From the NCBI RefSeq assembly GCF_030418305.1, contig NZ_JAUHPX010000005.1, positions 62,001 to 126,000 of the forward strand: 64,000 bases of DNA, given 5' to 3'. Each line of letters opens with the position of its first letter. Within the stretch, counting starts at the first letter, position 1. The notes beneath the pieces are model-generated. The model saw nothing but the letters and a program-made list of their open reading frames with translations, ran no database searches and was not told the DNA's origin. A program made the translations under genes and the position numbers. The stretch comes from Demequina lignilytica (GTDB lineage Bacteria; Actinomycetota; Actinomycetes; Actinomycetales; Demequinaceae). Of the stretch, positions 53,493 through 62,917 are shown piece by piece.

Positions 53493-56057
53493 TCAGAGCT
53501 TCTCGAGCGAGTTGAAGCGCAGCACCAGACGCTTGACGTCGCCGCCGAAGTCGACCTTCACCACGGCGTTGCGCCCGACCCCCTCGGTGCCCACCACCTT
53601 GCCCATGCCGAACTTGTCGTGCAGCACGCGCTCGCCGACCTCGAAGCCGACGTCGCCGCCGCCCGCGCCGGGCGGGCTCGGCGGCACGCGGCGCGTCCGC
53701 ACGGCCCCGGCGCGCGCGTAGGAGTTGCCGTCCTCGCGGTCCTGGTTGCCGCCGTAGCCCATCCCGGACCAGGCGCCGGAGCGCGACGTGCCCGAGTCGG
53801 ACCGCGCCCTCAGCGACGCCATCGAGGGCGTGGAGCGGGTCCACTCCATGAGCTCGGCCGGGATCTCGTCGACGAACCGCGACGCCCCGAAGTACTGCGG
53901 CGCGCCCCAGCTCGACCGCGCCTCCGCGCGCGTCAGGTACAGCCGCTCGCGCGCCCGCGTGAGGCCCACGTAGGCGAGCCGGCGCTCCTCCTCCATGTCC
54001 TTGGGGTCGCCTGACTCGATCGACCGCATGTGGGGGAACGTGCCGTCCTCCATGCCGGTGAGGAACACCACGGGGAACTCGAGGCCCTTGGCGGTGTGGA
54101 GGGTCATCATCGTCACCACGCCGCCGGCTCCGGCGGAGTCCGGCAGCTGGTCGGCGTCCGCCACCAGGGCGACCTTCTCGAGGAAGTCCGCGAGGGTCCC
54201 CTCGGGGTTCTCCTCGGAGAACTCCCGCCCGACCGCCACGAGCTCCATGATGTTCTCGATGCGGCTCGCGTCCTGCGGGTCCTCGCTCGACCTCAGCGAG
54301 GCGAGCAGCCCGGACCGGTCGGCGATCGCGTCGAGCACGCCCGCGGGCCCGTTGTCCCGCGCCAGCGCTCGCAGGTCGTCCATCAGGCGCACGAACTCGC
54401 CGATCGCGCGCTCCGAGCGCGCCTGGAGCCCCGCATCGTCCAGGCGCCGCAGCGCGGTCCCGAAGCTCGCCTGCTCGCCCGCCGCGACCAGCGTGCGGCG
54501 CACGCTCTCGACGGCCTCGACCGCGGTGTCGCCGATGCCCCGCTTGGGCTCGTTGATGATGCGCCGGGTGGCCACGTCGTCGTCCTCGTTCACCACGGCG
54601 GCGAGGTACGCGAGCATGTCCTTGATCTCCTTGCGCTCGTAGAAGCGCGTGCCGCCGATCACCTTGTAGGGGATCTCGGCGCGGATGAACCGCTCCTCGA
54701 CGGCGCGGGACTGCGCGTTCGCGCGGTACATGATCGCGACGTCCGACGGAGCGACGCCCTCATCGTCGATGAGGCGTCGGATCTCCTTCGCGATGTACTG
54801 CGCCTCCTCCTGCTCGGTGTCGGCCGCGTAGCCCGCGATCTTCTCCCCCGCGCCGGAGTCGGTCCACAGGTTCTTGGGTCGGCGGTCCGAGTTGTTCTCG
54901 ATGACCGCGTTGGCGGCGCTGAGGATGTTCTGCGTCGACCGGTAGTTCTGCTCGAGGCGCACGATGTGCGCGTTCGGGTAATCCTTCTCGAACTCGAGGA
55001 TGTTGCGGATGGTCGCGCCGCGGAAGGCGTAGATCGACTGGTCGGCGTCGCCCACGACCGTCAGCTCGCTCGGCGGCAGGCTCGGGTCGCCCTCCTGCCC
55101 CACCAGCTCGCGCACCAGCACGTACTGCGCGTGGTTGGTGTCCTGGTACTCGTCGACCAGGATGTGGCGGAAGCGCTCGCGGTAGGCGCGCGCGACCTGC
55201 GGATGGTTCTGCACCAGGCGCACGGTCTTCACGATGATGTCGTCGAAGTCGACGGCGTTGGCGGCCTCGAGACGGCGCTGGTAGAGCGGATACGCGGTGG
55301 CGGCGGCGTGCTCGATCGAGAACTTGCTCGCCATCGCGGCGCCGGCGAGCGCGACCTCGGGGTCGATCAGCTCGTCCTTGAACTTGCCGATGCGTCCCAG
55401 GATCGCCTTCGGCGTGAACTTCTTGGGGTCGAGGTTCAGCTCCTTCATCACGAGCTTCATCAGGTTGACCGAGTCGGCCGTGTCGTAGATGGAGAAGCTC
55501 GAGCTGAGCCCCGCGAGCTGGTGGTCCGCGCGCAGGATCCGCACGCACGCGCTGTGGAAGGTCGCGACCCACATCCCGCGGGCCTCGGGACCGACCAGCG
55601 CGGCGACGCGCTCGCGCATCTCCCCCGCGGCCTTGTTGGTGAACGTGATGGCGAGGATCTGGTGCGGCCGCGCGCGGCCGGCCTCGAGCAGGTGCGCGAT
55701 GCGGTGCGTCAGCACCCGCGTCTTGCCGGAGCCGGCGCCGGCGATGATGAGCAGCGCCTCCCCCTCGTGGAGGACGGCCTCCGCCTGCGGCGGATTGAGC
55801 CCCTCGACCAGGGACGATGCGCCGCGCGCCGGGCGGTTGGCGGCCGGACGGGACGATGCGGCGGGCACGGCCGCGGGCGGCACCCAGGCGTCCGCGGGCT
55901 CCGGCTCGTGCCCGTGGTCGTCCTCGGGCCAGGGCTCGGGGTCCGGCTCCTGCGGCGGCTCCCAGGCGTCCGCGGGCGAGACGCGCGCGGGCTCGGCGGA
56001 CGGGTCGGGCGTGGGCTCGGTCGGAACCGTGCCGTCGAGATCGAAGAGCGCATCCAT
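53493..56057 (-). CDS. pcrA: ATP-dependent DNA helicase PcrA/UvrD
   Basis: The 854-residue protein has a Pro/Glu-rich N-terminal extension of about 85 residues, then the SF1A motifs: LNPPQAEAVLHEGEALLIIAGAGSGKT split by motif I (GAGSGKT), LAITFTNKAAGEMRERV, LVDEYQDTNHAQY, VGDADQSIYAFRGA, LEQNYRS, TMHTAKGLEFP-like segment (VTMMTLHTAKGLEFPVV) and EERRLAYVGLTRARERL. The C-terminus carries the Tudor-like fold (GERVLHDKFGMGKVV) that contacts RNA polymerase in PcrA. It unwinds DNA in repair and replication-transcription conflict. TACACT lies 9 nt upstream of the ATG. Confidence 0.95.
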   Translation of the reverse strand: MDALFDLDGTVPTEPTPDPSAEPARVSPADAWEPPQEPDPEPWPEDDHGHEPEPADAWVPPAAVPAASSRPAANRPARGASSLVEGLNPPQAEAVLHEGEALLIIAGAGSGKTRVLTHRIAHLLEAGRARPHQILAITFTNKAAGEMRERVAALVGPEARGMWVATFHSACVRILRADHQLAGLSSSFSIYDTADSVNLMKLVMKELNLDPKKFTPKAILGRIGKFKDELIDPEVALAGAAMASKFSIEHAAATAYPLYQRRLEAANAVDFDDIIVKTVRLVQNHPQVARAYRERFRHILVDEYQDTNHAQYVLVRELVGQEGDPSLPPSELTVVGDADQSIYAFRGATIRNILEFEKDYPNAHIVRLEQNYRSTQNILSAANAVIENNSDRRPKNLWTDSGAGEKIAGYAADTEQEEAQYIAKEIRRLIDDEGVAPSDVAIMYRANAQSRAVEERFIRAEIPYKVIGGTRFYERKEIKDMLAYLAAVVNEDDDVATRRIINEPKRGIGDTAVEAVESVRRTLVAAGEQASFGTALRRLDDAGLQARSERAIGEFVRLMDDLRALARDNGPAGVLDAIADRSGLLASLRSSEDPQDASRIENIMELVAVGREFSEENPEGTLADFLEKVALVADADQLPDSAGAGGVVTMMTLHTAKGLEFPVVFLTGMEDGTFPHMRSIESGDPKDMEEERRLAYVGLTRARERLYLTRAEARSSWGAPQYFGASRFVDEIPAELMEWTRSTPSMASLRARSDSGTSRSGAWSGMGYGGNQDREDGNSYARAGAVRTRRVPPSPPGAGGGDVGFEVGERVLHDKFGMGKVVGTEGVGRNAVVKVDFGGDVKRLVLRFNSLEKL

Positions 56058-56132
56058 GACCTGAGAAGTGTAGGCGCTGGCTCCGACGTCCGGGGGCTGC
56101 TCACGCGATGCCGTGCATGGCCCCGGAGCACG

Positions 56133-56138
56133 TACGCT
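56133..56138 (+). promoter_or_regulatory. -10 box of a leaderless promoter (lipoprotein gene)
   Basis: TACGCT is followed by 6 nt and the ATG at 56145. Confidence 0.6.
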
Positions 56139-56144
56139 CGAGCC

Positions 56145-56687
56145 ATGCGACGCATCGTCCCGATCCTCGGCGCCCTCGCCGCCGCGACCCTGCTGGCGGG
56201 GTGCTCCGCCGACGACCAGGGGGCGGTCGACGCCGCCCTCGCGTGGGACGGCGCCGCCGCCGGGGTCGCCGAGCTCGAGTGCGCCGACCTCCAGACGGAC
56301 TGGTCCGAGGACGCGACCACCCGGCCCGAGCGGTGCTGGACGTTCGAGGAGTCGGACGGGCTCCCCGGCGCGTTCGCGGCGATCACGACGTCCTTCAGCG
56401 AGGCCGTCGGCAGCGAGCCCACGTTCGGCCCGAGCTGCGCCGCGTGGACCGAGACCCAGCGGTCCCTGGGCTGCCAGGCGCGCTGGACGGTCGGCGACAC
56501 CACGGTGCTGCTGACCAGCGGCCTGACGCTCGAGTGGTTGGGGAGCATGGTCGAGGAGGACCCCGCCGCGGACATCCTCGACCCGACGCTGACCGCCACC
56601 CACGAGCTCACCCTGTGGATCGGCGGCGAAGAGCTCGAGGAGGGCCTCGACCAGGCGGAGCTCTTCTACACGGACCCCGCGGCCTGA
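56145..56687 (+). CDS. Hypothetical lipoprotein
   Basis: The 180-residue protein has a lipoprotein signal peptide with the lipobox LLAGC (Cys near residue 17), then an acidic extracytoplasmic domain with several Trp and three further Cys. The domain is not recognised. The start is set by a leaderless promoter. It lies between the pcrA start (divergent) and a hypothetical gene that converges on it. Confidence 0.78.
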   Translation: MRRIVPILGALAAATLLAGCSADDQGAVDAALAWDGAAAGVAELECADLQTDWSEDATTRPERCWTFEESDGLPGAFAAITTSFSEAVGSEPTFGPSCAAWTETQRSLGCQARWTVGDTTVLLTSGLTLEWLGSMVEEDPAADILDPTLTATHELTLWIGGEELEEGLDQAELFYTDPAA

Positions 56688-56706
56688 ACCGTCCGGTCCG
56701 GCGCCG

Positions 56707-57198
56707 TCAGGAGGCGTGCGCGACCGTCCCGAAGCGCTCGAGGTCCGCGAGCGCGGCGTCGGCGGCGGCTCGGACCTCGGCGTCGTCGTCGTACTTGCTG
56801 AGACCCAGCAGGATCCGCCACACCTCGCGGTCGGCCTGCGCCTGACCCCCGCGCGCGAGGATCGAGAAGCACGTCGCGCTCGTCACGCGCATGGGAGCGC
56901 GCGGGTCCGCCGCGAGCTCCTTGAGCAACGGGACCAGCCGGGCCAGCTCGGCGATGCGCGCCGCGCGCGCCTGCTCCCGTTGCCGCCGGTCCATGACCGG
57001 CAGCTCCTCGGTGGGCACCGCGGCCTCCGCGACGTGCTCGGCGGCGACAGCCTGCGCCCGGTACTGATGGAGCCCGACCCAGAAGTCGAGCGCCCGGAGC
57101 GGGCTCGTGTCCGGGTGCCCGGACCAAGCGTGCGGCAGGTCGGTCGCGTCGAGCTCGGGCCGCCGAGGGACCTGGGGGTTCGCATCGATGCGGGGCAT
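56707..57198 (-). CDS. Hypothetical cytoplasmic protein
   Basis: The 163-residue protein (MPRIDANPQVPRRPEL start) has no membrane segment. Its second half is helical and rich in Ala, Arg and Glu, with a segment (LLKELAADPRAPMRVTSATCFSILARGG...DDDAEVRAAADAALADLERF) resembling HEAT-like repeats. No family is recognised. The start at 57198 is chosen because TAGTCT lies 7 nt upstream, with TTGTGG 16 bp further; a start 33 nt earlier would put the promoter inside the gene. Confidence 0.7.
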   Translation of the reverse strand: MPRIDANPQVPRRPELDATDLPHAWSGHPDTSPLRALDFWVGLHQYRAQAVAAEHVAEAAVPTEELPVMDRRQREQARAARIAELARLVPLLKELAADPRAPMRVTSATCFSILARGGQAQADREVWRILLGLSKYDDDAEVRAAADAALADLERFGTVAHAS

Positions 57199-57205
57199 GA
57201 AGAAA

Positions 57206-57233
57206 AGACTAGTCAAATCGGACATTTCCACAA
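57206..57233 (-). promoter_or_regulatory. Promoter of a leaderless hypothetical gene
   Basis: TTGTGG (57228-57233) and TAGTCT (57206-57211) on the minus strand are 16 bp apart, and the ATG at 57198 follows 7 nt later. Confidence 0.55.
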
Positions 57234-57250
57234 GTCCCGCGTGGGGGATG

Positions 57251-57901
57251 TCAGACGATCCGACGCTGCGCGGCCCAGTGCGCGAGCTCGTGGCGGTTCG
57301 ACAGCTGCAGCTTGTGCAGCACCTTGCCCACGTGCGTCTCGACGGTCTTGATCGAGATGAAGAGCTTCTCCCCCACCTCGCGGTAGGTGTACCCGCGGGC
57401 GATCAGCCGCATCACCTCCTGCTCGCGCTCGGTGAGCTTGTCGAGATCCTCGTCGGCCGCGGCGACCTCACCCCCGGCCGCGCCGAACGCGTCGAGCACG
57501 AACCCCGCGAGACGCGGCGAGAACACCGCGTCCCCGCCCGCGACGCGACGCACGGCGTCCGAGAGATCGGGACCGGAGATCGACTTGGTGACGTAGCCGC
57601 GGGCACCGGCGCGCACCGTGGCCACCACGTCCTCGGCGGCGTCGGACACCGACAGCGCGAGCACGCGAGGCGCGCCCGGACGGTGCAGGACCTCCGCCAG
57701 CACGTCGAGCGCACCTCCCCCGGTCCCGCCCGGGAGGTGCACGTCGAGGATGACCACCTGCGGCTGCCGCTCGCGGATCTCGGCGACGGCCGACTCGACG
57801 TCGCGCGCCTCGCCGATCACCTCGATGTCGGGGGCGAGGCTCTCGCGCACCCCCACCCGGATCACGTCGTGGTCGTCCACGATCACCACGGTCACGCTCA
57901 T
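57251..57901 (-). CDS. LuxR/NarL-type response regulator (PspC-associated)
   Basis: The 216-residue protein has a receiver domain (VIVDDHDVIRVGV, phospho-acceptor in VVILDVHLPGG, Lys in YVTKSIS) and a LuxR DNA-binding domain (LTEREQEVMRLIARGYTYREVGEKLFISIKTVETHVGKVL). Its ATG overlaps the kinase stop (ATGA). The divergent PspC gene is the likely target. Confidence 0.93.
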   Translation of the reverse strand: MSVTVVIVDDHDVIRVGVRESLAPDIEVIGEARDVESAVAEIRERQPQVVILDVHLPGGTGGGALDVLAEVLHRPGAPRVLALSVSDAAEDVVATVRAGARGYVTKSISGPDLSDAVRRVAGGDAVFSPRLAGFVLDAFGAAGGEVAAADEDLDKLTEREQEVMRLIARGYTYREVGEKLFISIKTVETHVGKVLHKLQLSNRHELAHWAAQRRIV

Positions 57902-58926
57902 GAGCGGTCCTCTCTCGCCTCGGGATGGATCACGATCGCCACCTCGGTGCGGCCGCCCGGCACCGACGCGACCGTGGCGGTGCCGCCGAACCGGGCGACG
58001 CGCCCCACGATCGACTCGCGGATCCCGAGACGGCCCTCGGGGATCGCCTCGGGGTCGAAGCCCGGGCCGCCGTCGCGCACGAACGCCTCGAAGGCACGCT
58101 CGGTCACCTCCGCGTAGACGGAGTAGGGCGGGACGGCGTGGCGGGCCGCGTTGGTCGCCGCCTCCGCGACCGCGCGCACGGCGGCATGCAGCGCACCGGT
58201 CGTCTGCGTGTCGCCGACCGTCACCAGCTCGATCTCGACGCCCTGGCGGTCCTCGACCTCCGCGATGGCCTCCGCGAGCGCGACGGCCACGGACGCGGCG
58301 GCGCTCTGACGCTCCTGGTAGAGGTAGGTCCGCAGGTCACGTTCCTGGGCACGCGCGAGCCGCGCGACGGCGGCCGGGTCGTCCGCCTTCGCGCGGATGA
58401 GGGTGAGGGTCTGCAGCACCGAGTCGTGGAGGTGCGCGGCGATCTCCGCGCGCTCGAACTCCCGCACGCGGCGCTCGCGCTCGATCCTCACCTGGCGGAT
58501 CAGCCGCAGCCACCATGGCGCGAGCAGCAGGCCGAGCCCGACCACGATCACCAGCGGGATCGCGAGCGCCCGCACCACGGGGTTCCAGTCGGGGTCGGCC
58601 TGCGCGAACCACCACAGCGCTCCGATCGCGAGCGCGAGGCCGGCCAGCATCCGCAGCCACACCTCGCGCGAGAACAGTGCGACCACGTCGGGGCGGCGCG
58701 CGTCGAGCTGCACCGCGTTCTCGAGCGGGCTCCACACGAGCACCACACCGATGATGAAGACCAGCAGCGGCAGCAGCCACCACGACAGCTGCGCCCAGTG
58801 GAACCGGTGCGCGAGCAGCGCGATCGCGATCGCGAGCAGCACGCCGCCGACGAGCGCGCGCCACCACTGCGGCGCCGTGCGGCGACGCTCCAGCGGGTGC
58901 GCGAGGCGGGCGGACGATGCGGTCAC
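57898..58926 (-). CDS. Sensor histidine kinase (PspC-associated)
   Basis: The 342-residue protein has four hydrophobic segments within the first 155 residues, then the phospho-acceptor HLHDSVLQTL and an ATPase domain with AEAATNAARHAVP and FVRDGGPGFD. This kind of short kinase without a sensor loop is typical of actinobacterial envelope-stress systems encoded next to PspC proteins. It starts with GTG; the first codons contain one copy of the recurrent 9-mer (58912-58920). Confidence 0.9.
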   Translation of the reverse strand: MTASSARLAHPLERRRTAPQWWRALVGGVLLAIAIALLAHRFHWAQLSWWLLPLLVFIIGVVLVWSPLENAVQLDARRPDVVALFSREVWLRMLAGLALAIGALWWFAQADPDWNPVVRALAIPLVIVVGLGLLLAPWWLRLIRQVRIERERRVREFERAEIAAHLHDSVLQTLTLIRAKADDPAAVARLARAQERDLRTYLYQERQSAAASVAVALAEAIAEVEDRQGVEIELVTVGDTQTTGALHAAVRAVAEAATNAARHAVPPYSVYAEVTERAFEAFVRDGGPGFDPEAIPEGRLGIRESIVGRVARFGGTATVASVPGGRTEVAIVIHPEAREDRS

Positions 58927-59074
58927 GGATCCAGGGTCGCACAGGCCCCCGACCAGGGGCGTCGGTCGGAGGGACGATGCCGGGCCGTGGTCGAAGATCA
59001 GGGTGCGGATCAGGGGGTCCCCTCATAGCGGCGAGGCGGGCCGTGGCGGGAGGATCGAGGCAGAAGGAGGAGAC

Positions 59075-60652
59075 ATGACCGACCAGCAGACCCCGCCCCA
59101 GGAGGCCGGGTTCTTCACCACCGTCCGCGGATGGGGGCTCGCCCGCGGCGACGAGCGCGTCCTCGGCGGCGTCGCGAGCGGCATCGCCGCTCGCCTCGGA
59201 TGGCGCCTCGGCTGGACCCGCGTGGGCGTGCTCGCCGTGGTCCTGCTCGTCAGCGGGCTCGGAGCGCTGGCCTACGCCGCCGCCTGGGCGCTGCTGCCCG
59301 ACCGCGAGGGCCGCATCATCGCGCAGGACTTCGGGCGCGGCGTGCCCAACGTGGGCGCGCTCATCATGATCGGGATCATCGCGCTCGCCGGGCTGCTCGG
59401 CCTCGCGAACGCGGGCGACGGCCCGTTCGGCTGGGCCGGCGGGTGGCCGGTGAACGGCGCCTGGGACGGCCCGGGCCACAGCGTCGTGTCGGCGATCGCG
59501 ACCGTGGCGGCCGTCGCCGTCCCGCTCCTGATCGTCGGCGGGATCGTCGGCCTCATCGTCTGGCTGGTGCGGCGCGACCGCACCCCCCGACCCGACGACG
59601 GCACCCCGCCGGTCTACGCCGCGCCGCCCGCCTGGGCGGCGGAGCGTCAGCAGCGCCGCGCTGCCGCGCACGCCGAGGCGTACGCGGCAGCGGACGCCGC
59701 CCGCGCGGCGGGCCAGGAGGCCGCGGACACGGCGCGCGCCGCCGCCCAGGACGCCGCCGCGGCCGCCACCGCGGCGACCGCGTGGACCGCCTCCACGCCC
59801 CCGCCGGTCGCGCCCGCGGCACCGCCCCGCCCCCCGCGCCCGCCGCGCGTCCCCGGACCCGGAGCCGGCTTCCACCTGCTCACGCTCGCGTGGCTGGTGC
59901 TGTCCGCCGCCGGCACGGCCTGGGCAGGGTGGAACGACCGCCTCGCGGTGCACCCCGTGCTCGCCTGGTTCGCGCTGTTCGTCACGGGCCTGGGCGTGAT
60001 CCTCGCGCTGGTCGCGCTCAGCGGCCGCCGCCTCGGTTCCCTCGCGTTCCTGTCCGCGGTGCTGCTCGTGCCCACGGCCGTCATGATCGTCCAGGCGGAC
60101 AAGGTGGTCGAGGGGTGGAGCGACCGGTGGCTCCCGCGCGTCGAGGTGATCCGCGGCGACGGCGGCGAGGTGGTTCGCGTCGAGGTCGGCGACGGCACCC
60201 TCACCGTGGGCGAGGACGGCGACGTCACGCTCGGAGACCCGGAGGCCGTCGAGACGGCGGAGCCGGAGCTCACCGAGGCGTCCGTGCTCGACAAGTTCGA
60301 CACCGACTACCAGCGGATCATGCTCCCCGGCGACTGCTACGCGAGCCGCGAGGCCCTCGACGCCTCCGGGATGTCGGTCGGGCTGGTCGACGAGTCCCTG
60401 ATGGACGCCGACCAGACCGTCGACGTCACGGCCGGGTACACCACGGTACGGATCCCGCGCGGCACCGGACTCGCCATCGCGACCGACGACTCGAGCTACT
60501 CGACCGTCCACTGGGTCGAGCGGGGGGTCACCTGCGAGGTCTGGGACGGCTCCCCCGTGAGCCTCGCCGCCACCGACCAGCCCACCCTCACGCTGAAGGT
60601 CGCGAACCCGGAGGGCTACGCCAGCATCGTCATCGAGGAGGCCGCATCATGA
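59075..60652 (+). CDS. PspC-domain envelope protein with C-terminal extension
   Basis: The 525-residue protein begins with a PspC domain (LARGDERVLGGVASGIAARLGWRLGWTRVGVL, then LPDREG), followed by two membrane segments, an Ala-rich coiled region (residues about 190-245), a Pro-rich stretch, three more membrane segments and an exported C-terminal domain of about 170 residues. PspC proteins sense envelope stress and often signal to the adjacent kinase. A ribosome-binding site (AGAAGGAGG) precedes the ATG. It is coupled to the next gene by ATGA. Confidence 0.88.
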   Translation: MTDQQTPPQEAGFFTTVRGWGLARGDERVLGGVASGIAARLGWRLGWTRVGVLAVVLLVSGLGALAYAAAWALLPDREGRIIAQDFGRGVPNVGALIMIGIIALAGLLGLANAGDGPFGWAGGWPVNGAWDGPGHSVVSAIATVAAVAVPLLIVGGIVGLIVWLVRRDRTPRPDDGTPPVYAAPPAWAAERQQRRAAAHAEAYAAADAARAAGQEAADTARAAAQDAAAAATAATAWTASTPPPVAPAAPPRPPRPPRVPGPGAGFHLLTLAWLVLSAAGTAWAGWNDRLAVHPVLAWFALFVTGLGVILALVALSGRRLGSLAFLSAVLLVPTAVMIVQADKVVEGWSDRWLPRVEVIRGDGGEVVRVEVGDGTLTVGEDGDVTLGDPEAVETAEPELTEASVLDKFDTDYQRIMLPGDCYASREALDASGMSVGLVDESLMDADQTVDVTAGYTTVRIPRGTGLAIATDDSSYSTVHWVERGVTCEVWDGSPVSLAATDQPTLTLKVANPEGYASIVIEEAAS

Positions 60653-60948
60653 GCACCGCCGACACCACCGCATCGTCCCCCCGTCCGGACCCGCGCAAGC
60701 CCTGGAGCGAGCGCATGACCGGCGTGATCTGGGCCGCGATCGTCACGGCCGGCGGCGGATTCCTCATCGCCGCGCTGTCGGGCTACGACGTCGACCTCGA
60801 GCTCATCGCGATCGTCGCGCTCGTCGCCCTCGGCGGCTGGCTGCTCTTCTCCGCGATCGCGGTGTCCATGCGCAACCGCCCGCGCCGCGGCGACACCTGG
60901 GAGATCACCGATCCCGCACCGTCCCCGGAGCCGCGCTCGGAGGACTGA
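60649..60948 (+). CDS. Hypothetical small two-helix membrane protein
   Basis: The 99-residue protein has two hydrophobic segments (residues about 25-42 and 50-72) and an acidic C-terminus. Its start overlaps the PspC stop (ATGA), so it is co-translated and probably acts with PspC. A strong terminator follows. Family unknown. Confidence 0.78.
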   Translation: MSTADTTASSPRPDPRKPWSERMTGVIWAAIVTAGGGFLIAALSGYDVDLELIAIVALVALGGWLLFSAIAVSMRNRPRRGDTWEITDPAPSPEPRSED

Positions 60949-60960
60949 GCCGATACACGA

Positions 60961-60995
60961 CGAGGGCCGTCACGCAGCGTGCGTGACGGCCCTCG
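60961..60995. terminator. Bidirectional hairpin terminator between the PspC unit and guaA
   Basis: A perfect 16-bp stem (60961-60976 with 60980-60995) with a 3-nt loop sits between converging genes, 12 bp after one stop and 6 bp from the other. Confidence 0.87.
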
Positions 60996-61001
60996 CGGCG
61001 T

Positions 61002-62576
61002 CTACTCCCACTCGATGGTGCCCGGCGGCTTGCTCGTCACGTCGAGCACCACGCGGTTGACCTCGGCCACCTCGTTGGTGATCCGGTTGGAGATGTGCGC
61101 GAGCACCTCGTAGGGCACGCGCGACCAGTCGGCGGTCATGGCGTCCTCGGAGGACACCGGGCGCAGCACCACGGGGTGGCCGTAGGTGCGGCCGTCGCCC
61201 TGGACGCCCACGGACCGGACATCCGCGAGCAGCACCACCGGGCACTGCCAGATGTCGTTGTCCAGGCCGGCCCTGGTCAGCTCCTCGCGGGCGATCGCGT
61301 CGGCACGGCGCAGGATCTCCAGGCGCTCCCAGGTCACCTCGCCGATGATGCGGATGCCCAAGCCGGGGCCAGGGAAGGGCTGCCGACCGACGATCTCCTC
61401 GGGGATGCCGAGCTCGCGGCCCACCGCGCGGACCTCGTCCTTGAACAGGGTGCGCAGCGGCTCGACCAGCGAGAACTGCAGGTCGTCGGGGAGGCCGCCC
61501 ACGTTGTGGTGGCTCTTGATGTTGGCCGCGCCCTCGCCGCCGCCGGACTCGACCACGTCGGGGTACAGCGTGCCCTGGACCAGGAACTCCACCTGCTCGC
61601 CGTGGGCGCCGGCCTCCTCGACCACCTGACGCGCGGCGTCCTCGAACACGCGGATGAACTCGCGGCCGATGATCTTGCGCTTGGTCTCCGGGTCGGAGAC
61701 GCCGGCGAGGGCGGTCAGGAACCGCTCCTTCTCGTCGCGGATGATCAGCCGCACGCCGGTCGAGGCGACGAAGTCCTTCTCGATCTGCTCGACCTCGCCC
61801 GCGCGCATCAGTCCGTGGTCGACGTGGATGCAGGTGAGCTGGTCCCCCACGGCCTTCTGGACGATCGCGGCGGCGACGGCGGAGTCCACCCCGCCCGACA
61901 GGGCGCAGATGACCAGCTTGTCACCGACCTGCTCGCGGATCCGCGCGACCTGCTCCTCGATCACGTTCTCGGAGGTCCAGTCGGGGCGCAGGCCCGCGAC
62001 GTTGTAGAGGAAGCTCTCGATCGCGTGCTGGCCGAGCGGCGAGTGCTTGACCTCGGGATGCCACTGCACTCCGCACATCCGCAGGGAGAGGTTCTCGAAC
62101 GCCGCGACGGGCGCCCCCTCCGTGGTGGCGAGGACCTCGAAGCCGGGCGGCGGCGCCTGCACGGAGTCGCCGTGGCTCATCCAGACCTCCTGGACGGCCG
62201 GGCTGCCGGCCAGCGTGGTCCCCGCGGCGCCGACCGACGCCTGCGTGCGGCCGTACTCGCGCAGTCCCGTCTTCGCGACGGTGCCGCCCATGGCCTGCGC
62301 CATCGCCTGGAAGCCGTAGCAGATGCCCATGACGGGGACGCCGGCCTCGAACAGCGCGGGGTCGATCTGCGGGGCGCCGGGCTCGTACACCGAGGACGGA
62401 CCGCCGGAGAGGATGACGGCGGCGGGGTCCTTCGCGAGCATGTCGGCGGCGGACATGCTGTGAGGCACGATCTCGGAGTAGACGTGCGCCTCGCGCACGC
62501 GGCGGGCGATCAGCTGGGCGTACTGGGCGCCGCAGTCGACCACCAGGACGGGACGATGCTGGGTGGGCTGGGTCAT
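61002..62576 (-). CDS. guaA: GMP synthase (glutamine-hydrolysing)
   Basis: The 524-residue protein has an N-terminal class I glutaminase ([18 protein letters not shown] with the catalytic Cys, QWHPEVKHS), an ATP pyrophosphatase domain ([16 protein letters not shown]) and the C-terminal dimerisation domain ending [15 protein letters not shown]. It converts XMP to GMP. Its ATG overlaps the DUF3817 stop (ATGA). Confidence 0.97.
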   Translation of the reverse strand: MTQPTQHRPVLVVDCGAQYAQLIARRVREAHVYSEIVPHSMSAADMLAKDPAAVILSGGPSSVYEPGAPQIDPALFEAGVPVMGICYGFQAMAQAMGGTVAKTGLREYGRTQASVGAAGTTLAGSPAVQEVWMSHGDSVQAPPPGFEVLATTEGAPVAAFENLSLRMCGVQWHPEVKHSPLGQHAIESFLYNVAGLRPDWTSENVIEEQVARIREQVGDKLVICALSGGVDSAVAAAIVQKAVGDQLTCIHVDHGLMRAGEVEQIEKDFVASTGVRLIIRDEKERFLTALAGVSDPETKRKIIGREFIRVFEDAARQVVEEAGAHGEQVEFLVQGTLYPDVVESGGGEGAANIKSHHNVGGLPDDLQFSLVEPLRTLFKDEVRAVGRELGIPEEIVGRQPFPGPGLGIRIIGEVTWERLEILRRADAIAREELTRAGLDNDIWQCPVVLLADVRSVGVQGDGRTYGHPVVLRPVSSEDAMTADWSRVPYEVLAHISNRITNEVAEVNRVVLDVTSKPPGTIEWE

Positions 62577-62917
62577 GCGCGCTCCTCCGATGCGGGTCGC
62601 AGCTCATGGGTGATGCGTCGCTCCACGAAGAACGACAGCAGCGGCACGATGCCGCCGAAGAACATGGTCGCCAGGCGGCCGTAGCCCCAGCGGGCCTGCA
62701 GCCACAGCTGCATCACGGTCGCGAGGTACACGATGTAGACCACGCCGTGGACCTGGGCGAGCGTCAGGAAGAACGGGTCCCACGACTCGGGCACCCCGAG
62801 CGCGTCGATGTAGCGCAGCATCCCGAGGAACACCACGATCAGCAGCGTTCCGGTGATGATGGCCATGACCCGGTAGCGCGTGAGCGCACCGGGCGTGGGT
62901 CGGGGTGCTTCGGTCAC
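62573..62917 (-). CDS. DUF3817 family membrane protein
   Basis: The 114-residue protein has three hydrophobic segments and the DUF3817 pattern ([22 protein letters not shown] split, [27 protein letters not shown]). It starts at GTG 62917, overlapping the SURF1 stop (GTGA), and its stop overlaps the guaA start. This order is common near guaA in actinobacteria. Function unknown. Confidence 0.87.
   Translation of the reverse strand: MTEAPRPTPGALTRYRVMAIITGTLLIVVFLGMLRYIDALGVPESWDPFFLTLAQVHGVVYIVYLATVMQLWLQARWGYGRLATMFFGGIVPLLSFFVERRITHELRPASEERA

Noticed and set aside
54030..56687. An 885-codon plus-strand frame over pcrA
   Set aside because: Only its last 180 codons (from 56145) are a real gene, with a lipoprotein signal. 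The rest is antisense to helicase motifs.
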